Translations under genes and position numbers: made by a program
Source: Dehalococcoidia bacterium
GTDB lineage: Bacteria; Chloroflexota; Dehalococcoidia; UBA2979
Direction of reading: 5' to 3'
DNA length: 9,853 nt
NCBI GenBank assembly: GCA_030745285.1
Contig: JASLOV010000153.1
Span: 1 to 9,853 of the forward strand
Shown here: positions 1-6,168 of the stretch, piece by piece
Numbering within the stretch: position 1 is the first letter of the stretch
Layout of the letters: every line of letters begins with the position of its first letter
Notes under the pieces: generated by a model
Seen by the model: only the letters and a program-made list of their open reading frames with translations
Databases searched by the model: none
Told to the model about the DNA's origin: nothing

Positions 1-1
1 C

Positions 2-499
2 GTCTTCGGCGACACCCACGCCCGCAGCTGGGACGAGGTGCACCCGGCCGTCCGCGCCGCCGTCGACGAGGCCGACATCGCCGTGCACTGCGGCGACATC
101 GTGCGCATGGCCGTCGTCGACGGCTTCCGCGCCGCCGCGAAGCGGGCCATCGTCGTCTGCGGCAACTCGGACCCGCCCGACCTCTGGCGCGCGCTGCCGG
201 CGAAGGAACACTTCGAGGTCGACGGCCTCCGCATCGGCGTCACCCACCCGATCTGGGGCGCCGAGGAGTTCGAGCCGCCCCGCCTGCTCCCGGACTTCAG
301 CGACGGCGGTGTGCCGGCGGTCGACGTGATCTGCTACGGCCACCTGCACGAGCCGCTGATCGAAACCGCCGGCGGCGTGCTCTTCGTCAACGGCGGACAG
401 GCCTACCCATCGTTCCTCGTGCCCGCCACCGTCGTCTGGCTGACGATTGAGCGCGGCGTCGCCAGCGCCGAAATCGTCGAGGTCGCGCCCGCCGAGTAG
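2..499 (+). CDS. YfcE/MJ0936-type metallophosphoesterase, 5'-truncated
   Basis: This is the 3' part of a calcineurin-like phosphoesterase gene; the true start lies before the window, and 165 residues are visible in the open frame. The metal-site signatures appear in order: GDTH at visible residues 3-6 (the GDxH motif), CGD at 30-32, GNSD at 54-57, a histidine in THP at 81-83, and GHLH at 113-116. The closing NGGQ at 130-133 replaces the usual NPGS of YfcE-like enzymes. Total length suits this compact family (about 160-180 aa), so only a few N-terminal residues are probably missing. Such proteins are cytoplasmic, bind two divalent metals and hydrolyse phosphodiesters; the physiological substrate is generally unknown. 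A GTG lies at 38, but it cannot be the start because the first metal motif precedes it. The family call is firm; the substrate is not inferable. Confidence 0.9.
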   Translation, partial: VFGDTHARSWDEVHPAVRAAVDEADIAVHCGDIVRMAVVDGFRAAAKRAIVVCGNSDPPDLWRALPAKEHFEVDGLRIGVTHPIWGAEEFEPPRLLPDFSDGGVPAVDVICYGHLHEPLIETAGGVLFVNGGQAYPSFLVPATVVWLTIERGVASAEIVEVAPAE

Positions 500-559
500 G
501 CAGCGGAGTAGTTGCGCGATGGCCGGCCCTCACCCGCCGACGCCGTCACTTCGAGGCCG

Positions 560-651
560 TTACTCGTCCAGGAAGTACATGACGCCGTACTTCTCCCGAT
601 CTCGATGATCTGCTCGGGCGACTCCGCCAGCGGTCCGAATTCGAGCGCACC
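560..651 (-). pseudogene. C-terminal remnant of an LLM-class (luciferase-like) flavin-dependent oxidoreductase, frameshifted
   Basis: On the minus strand, bases 651-601 read GALEFGPLAESPEQIIE. After a frame change near 598-600, bases 598-560 read REKYGVMYFLDE and then TAA. Joined, these resemble the conserved C-terminus of luciferase-like F420/FMN oxidoreductases, where a G-[ST]-PEQI-x-E segment is followed after a short gap by R-E-[KR]-[YF]-G-V-[SM]-Y-[FV]. The frame break and the missing few codons between the halves indicate decay. No upstream coding sequence for the rest of the barrel is recognisable before the DUF169 gene on the other strand. It lies tail-to-tail with the metallophosphoesterase. 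The match is from memory of the family pattern and is short, so confidence is moderate; chance similarity is the alternative. Confidence 0.45.
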
Positions 652-735
652 GTATGAGGAGCGTATGGTTTGCCCGAACTGAGACTGATTGCGTACCGGC
701 CGCCCGGCTGGGCGTGACCTGAACAGGAGTGTTCA

Positions 736-1437
736 ATGGCTTCATCCTCAAGCGTGAAGGAGCTGCTCTCGCTCCGAGTTCCCCCGATCGCGATCGGGAT
801 GTTCTCGAAGCCGCCGTCCGGCGTTGAGCGTTACACCGGTGAACCCGTCCCGTCGGGCTGCTCGTTCTGGGCGAGCGCCCAGTCGGGGCTGACCTTCTAC
901 GCACAGCCCGAGGATCACCTCTGCGCGGTCGGGTCGTACACCCACAACATGGCGGGGGCGGAGGCCGCCCCTCTCGACCTGCAGGACACGGTCGAGTTCA
1001 TGGTGGAGAACCACTACCTCGAAGAGAAGGACGTGCTGACGATCCCGACCCTGGAAGCCTCGCCGAACGTGGTGGCCTATGCGCCGGTCGATGCGCAGGC
1101 GTTCGAGCCGGACGTCGTGATACTCGCCGCCGAGCCGAGCCGCGCGATGCTGCTGTTCGAGGCCTCCGTGCGCGCCGGCGCGGGCGACCCAGCCGCGACG
1201 ATCCTGGGCCGCCCCGGCTGCGCGGCCGTGCCCCAGACCGCGAACACCGGTCGCTCGGCCTTCTCGTTCGGTTGCATCGGGAACCGGACCTACACGGGCC
1301 TTCCGGACACCGAGATGTACATATCCGTGCCCGGGAAGAATTGGGATGCGGTCGCCGACGCCGTGGAGGAGATCGTGAACGCCAACGCCGCGATGGAGGG
1401 CTACCATCGGCAGACGCTGCTCGCCGAAGATTCCTGA
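736..1437 (+). CDS. DUF169 family protein
   Basis: A 233-residue protein matching the DUF169 family of uncharacterised bacterial and archaeal proteins. Recognisable segments are PPIAIGMF (16-23), a Cys-containing GCSFW block (41-45), the EDHLCAVG block (59-66), GRPGCAAVP (158-166) and FSFGCIGNR (177-184), then a C-terminal MYISVPG segment (194-200). Cysteines 42, 63, 162 and 180 sit in the family-typical blocks. The function is unknown; metal or iron-sulfur binding by these cysteines is only a guess. The length is normal for the family, with no signal peptide or membrane segment. The ATG start is supported by AGGAG at 725-729 with a six-base spacer. The gene stands alone, followed by a hairpin and the tRNA gene. 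The long open frame on the opposite strand is a shadow. Confidence 0.88.
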   Translation: MASSSSVKELLSLRVPPIAIGMFSKPPSGVERYTGEPVPSGCSFWASAQSGLTFYAQPEDHLCAVGSYTHNMAGAEAAPLDLQDTVEFMVENHYLEEKDVLTIPTLEASPNVVAYAPVDAQAFEPDVVILAAEPSRAMLLFEASVRAGAGDPAATILGRPGCAAVPQTANTGRSAFSFGCIGNRTYTGLPDTEMYISVPGKNWDAVADAVEEIVNANAAMEGYHRQTLLAEDS

Positions 1438-1455
1438 GAGGTCCACAGACGGCCG

Positions 1456-1487
1456 CGGGGGTGCTGGTGGCCTCGCTCCAACCCCCG
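1456..1487 (+). terminator. Possible terminator hairpin after the DUF169 gene
   Basis: CGGGGGT at 1456-1462 pairs with ACCCCCG at 1481-1487, giving a 7-bp G/C-rich stem with an 18-base loop, 19 bases after the DUF169 stop. No T-tract follows. It lies just before the tRNA -10 box, so it would separate the two transcripts. The large loop makes this weak. Confidence 0.3.
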
Positions 1488-1496
1488 AGCTGAATC

Positions 1497-1502
1497 TATA
1501 CT
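1497..1502 (+). promoter_or_regulatory. -10 box (TATACT) of the tRNA-Ala promoter
   Basis: TATACT ends ten bases before the mature tRNA 5' end, a spacing that fits a transcript starting a few bases before the tRNA. No good TTGACA-like -35 box is seen at 16-18 bases upstream. The same octamer CTATACTC recurs at 3396-3403 upstream of the aldo/keto reductase, which supports its being a real -10 form in this genome. Confidence 0.5.
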
Positions 1503-1512
1503 CGGAATCCGT

Positions 1513-1588
1513 GGGCCTGTAGCTCAGCTGGGAGAGCGCCACACTGGCAGTGTGGAAGTCGGGGGTTCGAGTCCCCCCAGGTCCACCA
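1513..1588 (+). tRNA. tRNA-Ala(GGC)
   Basis: A complete 76-base cloverleaf including an encoded CCA. The acceptor stem GGGCCTG/CAGGTCC pairs fully, with a G3-U70 wobble, the alanine identity element. The D-arm is GCTC...GAGC; the anticodon stem CCACA/TGTGG encloses loop CTGGCAG, giving anticodon GGC (alanine, codon GCC/GCU). The T-arm GGGGG/CCCCC encloses TTCGAGT, and the discriminator base is A73. All parts agree with alanine. It is transcribed alone, with a TATACT box upstream and a strong hairpin from 1601. The 3' end shows no nearby duplicate, so there is no sign of an integrated element using it as an attachment site. Confidence 0.97.
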
Positions 1589-1600
1589 CACAATTCGAAC

Positions 1601-1629
1601 CTGAGAGCGGCCTGATGGGCCGCTCTCAG
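1601..1629 (+). terminator. Perfect 12-bp hairpin, probable terminator of tRNA-Ala
   Basis: CTGAGAGCGGCC (1601-1612) and GGCCGCTCTCAG (1618-1629) form a perfect 12-bp stem with a five-base loop TGATG, starting 12 bases after the tRNA CCA. No T-tract follows, which is common for terminators in high-G+C genomes. The hairpin and its flanks (GAAC before, GTGATCC-GGC after) recur in diverged form at 3049-3090. Confidence 0.65.
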
Positions 1630-1690
1630 TGATCCCGGCATCCTAGGAAGGGACAGAAGAGGGACAAGCGCCGCGCTGCTCGTCTGTCGT

Positions 1691-1705
1691 TACACTCACC
1701 GGTGA
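1691..1705 (+). promoter_or_regulatory. Possible promoter/operator of the serine hydrolase
   Basis: The 207 bases between the tRNA hairpin and the serine hydrolase carry no recognisable gene. They contain TACACT (1691-1696), a plausible -10 box, overlapped by the perfect 10-bp palindrome TCACCGGTGA (1696-1705), which could be an operator half-site pair. No -35 box is evident and the leader would be about 130 bases. This is weak and based on pattern only. Confidence 0.25.
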
Positions 1706-1836
1706 TTAATACATCGGCGAACTCCGACGGGACTACGGGAAAGCCTTGCGGGCCTGGCACGTCACATCGGTAACGCGGGCCGAATCGCGCTCCGCGTTCG
1801 CTCCTCGCGACCGTCACCCCGAGAGGAGAGAGTGCC

Positions 1837-2982
1837 ATGACCGACCCCACAGCCCATCCGGCACTTAGCGACGAGTACGAGCGCGGTAACCTGCGCGGTC
1901 TGGCGGGTTCCGTTGAGGAGCGGGTGCACCTGTTCTCGCACTGGGACAAGGTGCTGCACCAGCGCCAGCTGCACGTAGCGGCACAGCCTCACCGCTTCGA
2001 CCGCCGCCTCCGTCCGCTCGATGTCGAGTACAAATCTGCTGGCGCCACCAGGACGATTGACGACGACTTCGACCGTTACGATGTGGCGGGACTGCCGGTG
2101 ATCGCCGACGGCGCCGTGGTCCACGAGACCTACCGGCTTGGCATCGGCCCGGAGACGCGGTGGCACCTCTGGTCGGCGTCGAAGAGCTTCACGGGCACGG
2201 TGCTCGGACGGGCGCTCCAGGAAGGAGTGATCGACAGCCTCGATCATCCCGTCAACCGCTTCGTGAAGGTCTCCGGCGATGGCTACGGCAAGGCGACCTT
2301 GCGCCAGGTGATGATGATGATGTCCTCAGGCGTGAACTTCTCCCACTTCGAAGGGTTCCCGGACCGCCGGGAGATGTACCGCCAGATCTGGACGGGCGAT
2401 CGCGACCTCGACGACTTCGCGGGCGAGCTCGGCCGGCGGGTGCCGCCCGGTACCGACTTCAACTATCTGGCAACCGACACCCACATTCTGTCGATAGCGC
2501 TGCGGGCCGCCTACGACCAGCCCTTGCACCAGATCATGCAGGAGCAGTTGTGGGATCCGATCGGCATGGCCGGTGACGCGTTCTGGTCGCAGCACCGATC
2601 CGGCGATGAGGGGCATGCGTTCGGCCACGCCTGCCTCTGCCCCCGACTCCTGGAGTTCGCTCACCTCGGCCAGCTCTACATCCAGGACGGCGTCTGGGAC
2701 GGTCGCCGCCTCCTGCCCGAAGGCTTCGTCGCCGCGAGCGGCACGCCCCGGCAGCCGTCCCACGAGCCGAGCGAAGGCGAGCGCGGTTACGGCTACCAGT
2801 GGTGGATTCCCTGGCGGTCCAACGGCGAGTCGATGGCCTCCGGCGCGTTCGGTCAGATGATCTGGCTCGATATCAACCGCGGAGTCTCGATCGCACGGTT
2901 CCAGCGCCCAGGGCGGAGGCGGCACCCCGAATACACCCGAGGCCATCGAGGACACGCACGCTGCGATGCGAGCGATCGTTGA
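1837..2982 (+). CDS. Serine hydrolase, beta-lactamase/6-aminohexanoate-dimer hydrolase (NylB)-like, 3' frameshift
   Basis: A penicillin-binding-fold serine hydrolase. The nucleophile motif SASK is at residues 113-116 (SxxK) in the context HLWSASKSF. The family fold markers DHPV (136-139) and MSSGV (162-166) follow. The second-motif tyrosine is probably Tyr210 in FNYLATD, and GAFGQ (336-340) takes the place of the HxG/KTG strand. This layout resembles NylB-type amide/ester hydrolases more than true beta-lactamases; the substrate is unknown. No signal peptide is seen, so it is probably cytoplasmic. The ATG is supported by GAGGAGAG at 1823-1830. From residue 356 the frame gives an arginine-rich tail to 2982. 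Skipping one base at 2901/2902 restores SAQGGGGTPNTPEAIEDTH and on to TGA at 2996-2998, a typical family C-terminus. The gene therefore carries a one-base insertion or a sequencing error. Confidence 0.85.
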   Translation: MTDPTAHPALSDEYERGNLRGLAGSVEERVHLFSHWDKVLHQRQLHVAAQPHRFDRRLRPLDVEYKSAGATRTIDDDFDRYDVAGLPVIADGAVVHETYRLGIGPETRWHLWSASKSFTGTVLGRALQEGVIDSLDHPVNRFVKVSGDGYGKATLRQVMMMMSSGVNFSHFEGFPDRREMYRQIWTGDRDLDDFAGELGRRVPPGTDFNYLATDTHILSIALRAAYDQPLHQIMQEQLWDPIGMAGDAFWSQHRSGDEGHAFGHACLCPRLLEFAHLGQLYIQDGVWDGRRLLPEGFVAASGTPRQPSHEPSEGERGYGYQWWIPWRSNGESMASGAFGQMIWLDINRGVSIARFQRPGRRRHPEYTRGHRGHARCDASDR

Positions 2983-3048
2983 CGCCGTCACCGAATGACG
3001 ACCGCTCGATCTCAGTTGAGGATGTCGGAGCGCCCCGCCATCGACATT

Positions 3049-3090
3049 GAACTTGAGAGCGGGCCTCGTGCCGCTCTCGGTGATCCAGGC
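3049..3090. terminator. Shared hairpin between convergent genes, diverged copy of the post-tRNA hairpin
   Basis: GAGAGCGG (3055-3062) pairs with CCGCTCTC (3071-3078) around an eight-base loop, an 8-bp stem. It lies between the end of the serine hydrolase and the stop of the minus-strand small membrane protein, so it could terminate both. The stem and flanks (GAAC-TGAGAGCGG ... GCCGCTCTC-GTGATCC-GGC) closely match 1597-1639, suggesting a common origin or a dispersed terminator family. Confidence 0.55.
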
Positions 3091-3093
3091 GCG

Positions 3094-3342
3094 CTAGTCG
3101 TCGCTCTCCAGCCGGTCGAGCCGGCTCATGATGGAGTAGTCGACGCCCTGGTGGGTGAGCGCGGTGGCGGCGAGCACGCCGATCGCGAGTGCGGCGCCAC
3201 CGACGGCGGTGACGATGTCCCACTCGCCGATCGCTCCGACCGTGAGCACGATGGCACCGGGCACGCCGACCGCCATACCGGCGAAGAGTTGGGCGTGGCC
3301 GCCCTCGTCCCGGTGCAGCCGCTTGATCGCTCCCTTGAACAT
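3094..3342 (-). CDS. Small membrane protein of unknown function, two predicted TM segments
   Basis: An 82-residue protein I do not recognise. A basic, charged N-terminus (FKGAIKRLHRDEGGH) precedes two hydrophobic stretches, about residues 18-38 and 43-62, separated by EWD. A short acidic, hydrophilic C-terminus (SRLDRLESDD) follows. This is a two-helix hairpin, with both ends predicted on the same side, probably cytoplasmic. The ATG at 3342 is favoured by GAGGGG at 3354-3349 with a six-base spacer; longer frames upstream would run into the divergent promoter and the start of the aldo/keto reductase. It is divergent from that gene and convergent with the serine hydrolase. The good ribosome site and clean hydrophobicity pattern support a real gene; function unknown. 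Confidence 0.65.
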   Translation of the reverse strand: MFKGAIKRLHRDEGGHAQLFAGMAVGVPGAIVLTVGAIGEWDIVTAVGGAALAIGVLAATALTHQGVDYSIMSRLDRLESDD

Positions 3343-3396
3343 GCTGGTCCCCTCAATCTGCCTCGTGGCCAAGACTCCGCCGCGCGCGGCGGTCGC

Positions 3397-3402
3397 TATA
3401 CT
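3397..3402 (+). promoter_or_regulatory. -10 box (TATACT) upstream of the aldo/keto reductase
   Basis: TATACT here is part of the same octamer CTATACTC found at the tRNA promoter. It points at the aldo/keto reductase, with a leader of roughly 55-60 bases. It lies in the 124-base divergent region between that gene and the small membrane protein. No consensus -35 box is seen. Confidence 0.4.
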
Positions 3403-3466
3403 CCCTTGCGCCGGACGACTCCTCCCGGATGAGCGGGCGCCCAGGCGCGGGGAAGGGAAGAGCATA

Positions 3467-4405
3467 GTGGAATACAGGAATCTCGGTCGGTCCGGTTTCG
3501 AAGTCTCGGTGATCGGACTGGGCACGAACAACTTCGGCATGCGTATGGATCAGGACGCGACCCAGGTAGTCGTGGACAAGGCGATCGACGAGGGCATCAC
3601 CCTCTTCGACACCGCAGACGTCTACGGCGGGCAGGGCAAGTCCGAGGAATTCCTCGGCAAAGCGCTGGGCAGCCGCCGCCAGGACGTGCTGGTGGCGACG
3701 AAGTTCGCCAGCCCGATGGGCGAAGGGCCGATGAAGGCCGGGGGCTCGCGGCACTGGATCATGAACGCCGTTGAAGACTCGCTGCGGCGGCTTGGCACGG
3801 ACTACATCGACCTCTACCAGGTGCACCGGCCGGACCCGACGACGCCGCTCGAAGAGACAATCCGTGCGCTGGACGACCTGGTGACGTCTGGCAAGGTGCG
3901 GTACCTGGGCAACTCCAACTTCGCCGGCTGGCAGATCGCCGAGAGTCACCACCTTGCGAAGAACAATGGCTGGGCGCCGTTCATCTCGGCCCAACCGCAG
4001 TACAGCCTGCTGGAGCGCAACGTGGAGCGTGAGGTGGTGCCCGCGTGCAATGAGTACGGGCTCGGCGTCCTGCCGTACTTCCCGCTGGCCAGCGGCCTGC
4101 TGACCGGCAAGTACAAGCGTGGCGAGGATGCCCCGGAGGGCACGCGCCTCAACTCCCCGATGGGCGAGCGTACGCTGACGGACCGCAACTTCGACAAGGT
4201 CGAGAAGCTGGAAGAGTTTGCGCAGGGGCGTGGCCACACGATCCTGGAGCTGGCGTTCAGCTGGCTCGTCAGCCAGTCGCACGTCGGCAGCGTGATCGCC
4301 GGTGCGACGAAGCCGGAGCAGGTCGAGGCCAACGCGGCCGCGGGCTCGTGGAAGCTCGACGAGGAGGAGCTGGCCGAGGTCGATCAGATCACCCGCGGCA
4401 GCTAG
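3467..4405 (+). CDS. Aldo/keto reductase
   Basis: A 312-residue NAD(P)H-dependent oxidoreductase of the AKR superfamily, a soluble (beta/alpha)8 barrel that reduces aldehydes or ketones to alcohols. The catalytic tetrad is complete: Asp48 and Tyr53 in FDTADVYG, Lys79 in ATKF and His120 in QVHRPD. Cofactor-side motifs include GNSNF (148-152), QPQYSLLER (176-184) and GATKPEQVEAN (279-289). The opening EYRNLGRSGFEVS and the length match the bacterial YajO/Gre3-like AKR groups. The start is GTG 3467, placed two residues before the conserved YRNLG, with a purine-rich GGAAGGGAAG at 3451-3460. An ATA in front and the longer upstream frame lack family similarity and overlap the minus-strand gene. The substrate cannot be told. 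Confidence 0.93.
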   Translation: MEYRNLGRSGFEVSVIGLGTNNFGMRMDQDATQVVVDKAIDEGITLFDTADVYGGQGKSEEFLGKALGSRRQDVLVATKFASPMGEGPMKAGGSRHWIMNAVEDSLRRLGTDYIDLYQVHRPDPTTPLEETIRALDDLVTSGKVRYLGNSNFAGWQIAESHHLAKNNGWAPFISAQPQYSLLERNVEREVVPACNEYGLGVLPYFPLASGLLTGKYKRGEDAPEGTRLNSPMGERTLTDRNFDKVEKLEEFAQGRGHTILELAFSWLVSQSHVGSVIAGATKPEQVEANAAAGSWKLDEEELAEVDQITRGS

Positions 4406-4421
4406 CGCCGGCGGCGCCAGC
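4401..4421 (+). terminator. Possible terminator hairpin at the aldo/keto reductase stop
   Basis: GCTAGCGCC (4401-4409) and GGCGCCAGC (4413-4421) form a 9-bp stem with one A-C mismatch and a three-base loop. The stem includes the TAG stop codon at 4403-4405. No T-tract follows. It could weaken read-through into the CoA ligase 190 bases downstream; the mismatch and lack of a T-tract keep this tentative. Confidence 0.35.
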
Positions 4422-4596
4422 GTCAGAAGCGCATGCCGGCGCCCCTCGTGTGAGGCGCGCCGCCCCGTCTGCTCGAGCCAGGCGCGCAGGTCGGATCGAG
4501 TCGATCACCTTCGCACCCCGAGCTGTCCGCGCTCGCCGGCGGGGGCGGTGGCGACTGCCGGAGGTTCGTGATTTGCTGTCGCGGGCGGGGGTGCCG

Positions 4597-6111
4597 ATGT
4601 CCGAGACGATCCGTGAACTGCTGGCCGCTGGCGAATCTGACGCGCCCGCGATCGGCGCGCCGGGGCGCGAGGCGCTGACGTACGCGACGTTGCGCGCGGA
4701 CGTCGAGCGGCTCGCCGGGCAGCTGCGGGCGCTCGGCATCGGGCGCAACGATCGTGTTGCCATCGTGCTGCCGAACGGGCCGGCGATGGCGGTCACGTTC
4801 CTGGCGGTGGCGAGCTGCGCGACGGCCGCGCCGCTCAATCCGAACTACCGTGAGCAGGAGTTCCGCTTCTATCTCGATGACCTCAACGCGAAGGCGCTGA
4901 TCACGCGCCCCGCGGACCCGGCCGAGTCGCTCGAGGCACCGGCCGCCGCGCCCGACGGGGCGGAGCGACTCAGCCTGGATGGGGACGCGGGCGCGCTCAA
5001 CCTCAGTCTCGACGGAGCAGCCGTCCGGGCGGTCGAGGCGGTCGACTTCGCGGAGGCGGACGACATCGCGCTGGTGCTGCACACCTCCGGCACCACCTCG
5101 CGGCCGAAGATCGTCCCGCTGAGCCACCGCAACCTCACGACATCGGCGGGCAACATCATGGCCTCGCTGGCGCTGACGCCCGAGGACCGTTGCCTGAACG
5201 TCATGCCCTTGTTCCACATCCACGGGCTGATGGCGGCGGTACTCGGCTCGCTGGCGGCGGGCGCATCCGTCTGCTGCACGCCGGGATTCGACGCCTTCCG
5301 CTTCTTCGACTGGTTCGCCGAGTGGCGGCCGAGCTGGTACACGGCGGTGCCGACCATGCACCAGCTCATCCTCCAGCGCGCCTCGCGGCACGGCGACGCG
5401 ATCGAGGCGAACCGCCTGCGCTTCCTGCGCTCCTCGTCGGCCTCATTGCCGCCGTCGGTGATGGCGGAGCTCGAGGAGACCTTCGGCTCGCCGATGGTTG
5501 AGGCCTATGGCATGACGGAGGCGTCGCACCAGATGGCAGTCAACCCGCTGCCGCCCGAGGCGCGCAAGCCGGGCTCCGTGGGGCCGGGCGTGGGCGTCGA
5601 GGTCGCGATCATGGACGAGCCGGGGGCGCTGCAGGCGAAGGGCGTGACCGGCGAGGTGGTGATCAAGGGCGGCAACGTCACCAGCGGCTACGAGAGCAAC
5701 CCGGAGGCGAACGCCGGGGCGTTCACGGACGGCTGGTTCCGCACCGGCGACCAGGGTTACCTGGACGAGGACGGCTACCTCTTCCTGACCGGGCGGCTGA
5801 AGGAGATCATCAATCGCGGCGGCGAAAAGGTGAGTCCGCGCGAAGTGGACGAGATACTGCTCGAACATCCCGCCGTCGCGCAGGCCGTCGCCTTCGCGCT
5901 GCCCCACGATCGCCTCGGCGAGGAGGTCGCCACCGCGATCGTGCTGGCGGAGGGTCACGAGGCGAGCGAGCGCGAGTTGCGCGACTACGCCGGCGAACGC
6001 CTGGCGCCGTTCAAGGTGCCCCGCAAGTGGGTCTTCGTCGACGAGGTGCCGAAGGGGCCGACGGGCAAGCTCCAGCGCATCGGGCTGGCGGAGCAGCTGG
6101 GGCTGGTCTGA
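4597..6111 (+). CDS. AMP-forming acyl-CoA synthetase, oxalate-CoA ligase-like
   Basis: A 504-residue ANL-superfamily adenylate-forming ligase that activates a carboxylic acid to an acyl-AMP and then to its CoA thioester. Motifs: P-loop TSGTTSRPK (163-171), PLFHIHG (204-210), WYTAVPT (247-253), YGMTE (304-308), GWFRTGD (379-385), hinge/A8 region GRLKEIINRGGEKVSP (399-414), and the catalytic lysine 491 in GPTGKLQR. The HTSGTTSRPK-x-VPL, FLRSSSASL and KPGSVG stretches are the pattern I associate with plant AAE3 and yeast Pcs60 oxalyl-CoA synthetases, rather than long-chain FadD. This assignment is by recollection, with no alignment run. The ATG at 4597 fits that family's N-terminus; a GGCGGGGG run at 4584-4591 may serve as the ribosome site. 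The open frame extends back to 4348, but that part overlaps the preceding gene and is not protein-like. Confidence 0.9.
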   Translation: MSETIRELLAAGESDAPAIGAPGREALTYATLRADVERLAGQLRALGIGRNDRVAIVLPNGPAMAVTFLAVASCATAAPLNPNYREQEFRFYLDDLNAKALITRPADPAESLEAPAAAPDGAERLSLDGDAGALNLSLDGAAVRAVEAVDFAEADDIALVLHTSGTTSRPKIVPLSHRNLTTSAGNIMASLALTPEDRCLNVMPLFHIHGLMAAVLGSLAAGASVCCTPGFDAFRFFDWFAEWRPSWYTAVPTMHQLILQRASRHGDAIEANRLRFLRSSSASLPPSVMAELEETFGSPMVEAYGMTEASHQMAVNPLPPEARKPGSVGPGVGVEVAIMDEPGALQAKGVTGEVVIKGGNVTSGYESNPEANAGAFTDGWFRTGDQGYLDEDGYLFLTGRLKEIINRGGEKVSPREVDEILLEHPAVAQAVAFALPHDRLGEEVATAIVLAEGHEASERELRDYAGERLAPFKVPRKWVFVDEVPKGPTGKLQRIGLAEQLGLV

Positions 6112-6142
6112 CGGGCGGTCCGGCGGTGCGCCGTCCTGTGGT

Positions 6143-6168
6143 CATGCTTCGACGGGCTCAGCATGAGC
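6143..6168 (-). repeat. REP-like palindromic element, copy A
   Basis: Read on the minus strand, this is GCTCATGCTGAGCCCGTCGAAGCATG. Its ends CATGCT/AGCATG (6143-6148, 6160-6165) pair, and GCTCA-GCA-TGAGC (6156-6168) is a second hairpin. It belongs to the TGAGC-x-x-GTCGAAG type of extragenic palindrome found dispersed in many G+C-rich genomes. Copy B, in the opposite orientation, lies at 6234-6258. Confidence 0.6.

Noticed and set aside
1566..1588. tRNA-Ala 3' end as an integration (att) site
   Set aside because: No second copy of the tRNA 3' end, integrase or phage gene is visible in the window. Only the hairpin after it is duplicated, which is reported separately.
748..1641. Long minus-strand open frame containing GGTRTPDFHTASVALSQLSYRP
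   Set aside because: That peptide is the antisense translation of the tRNA-Ala gene, a well-known spurious annotation; the rest is the shadow of the DUF169 gene.
3155..3466. N-terminal extension of the aldo/keto reductase to an ATG at 3155
   Set aside because: It overlaps the minus-strand membrane protein, has no AKR similarity, and the conserved N-terminus begins right after GTG 3467.
4348..4596. N-terminal extension of the CoA ligase to 4348
   Set aside because: It overlaps the end of the aldo/keto reductase and encodes arginine/alanine-rich non-family sequence; ligases of this group begin near the ATG at 4597.
4423..5391. Long minus-strand open frame opposite the CoA ligase
   Set aside because: It is rich in arginine and histidine with no recognisable motifs, as expected from the complement of a G+C-rich gene.
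6112..6140. Short CGGCG-GTG-CGCCG hairpin as the CoA ligase terminator
   Set aside because: A five-bp stem without a T-tract is expected by chance in such G+C-rich DNA.
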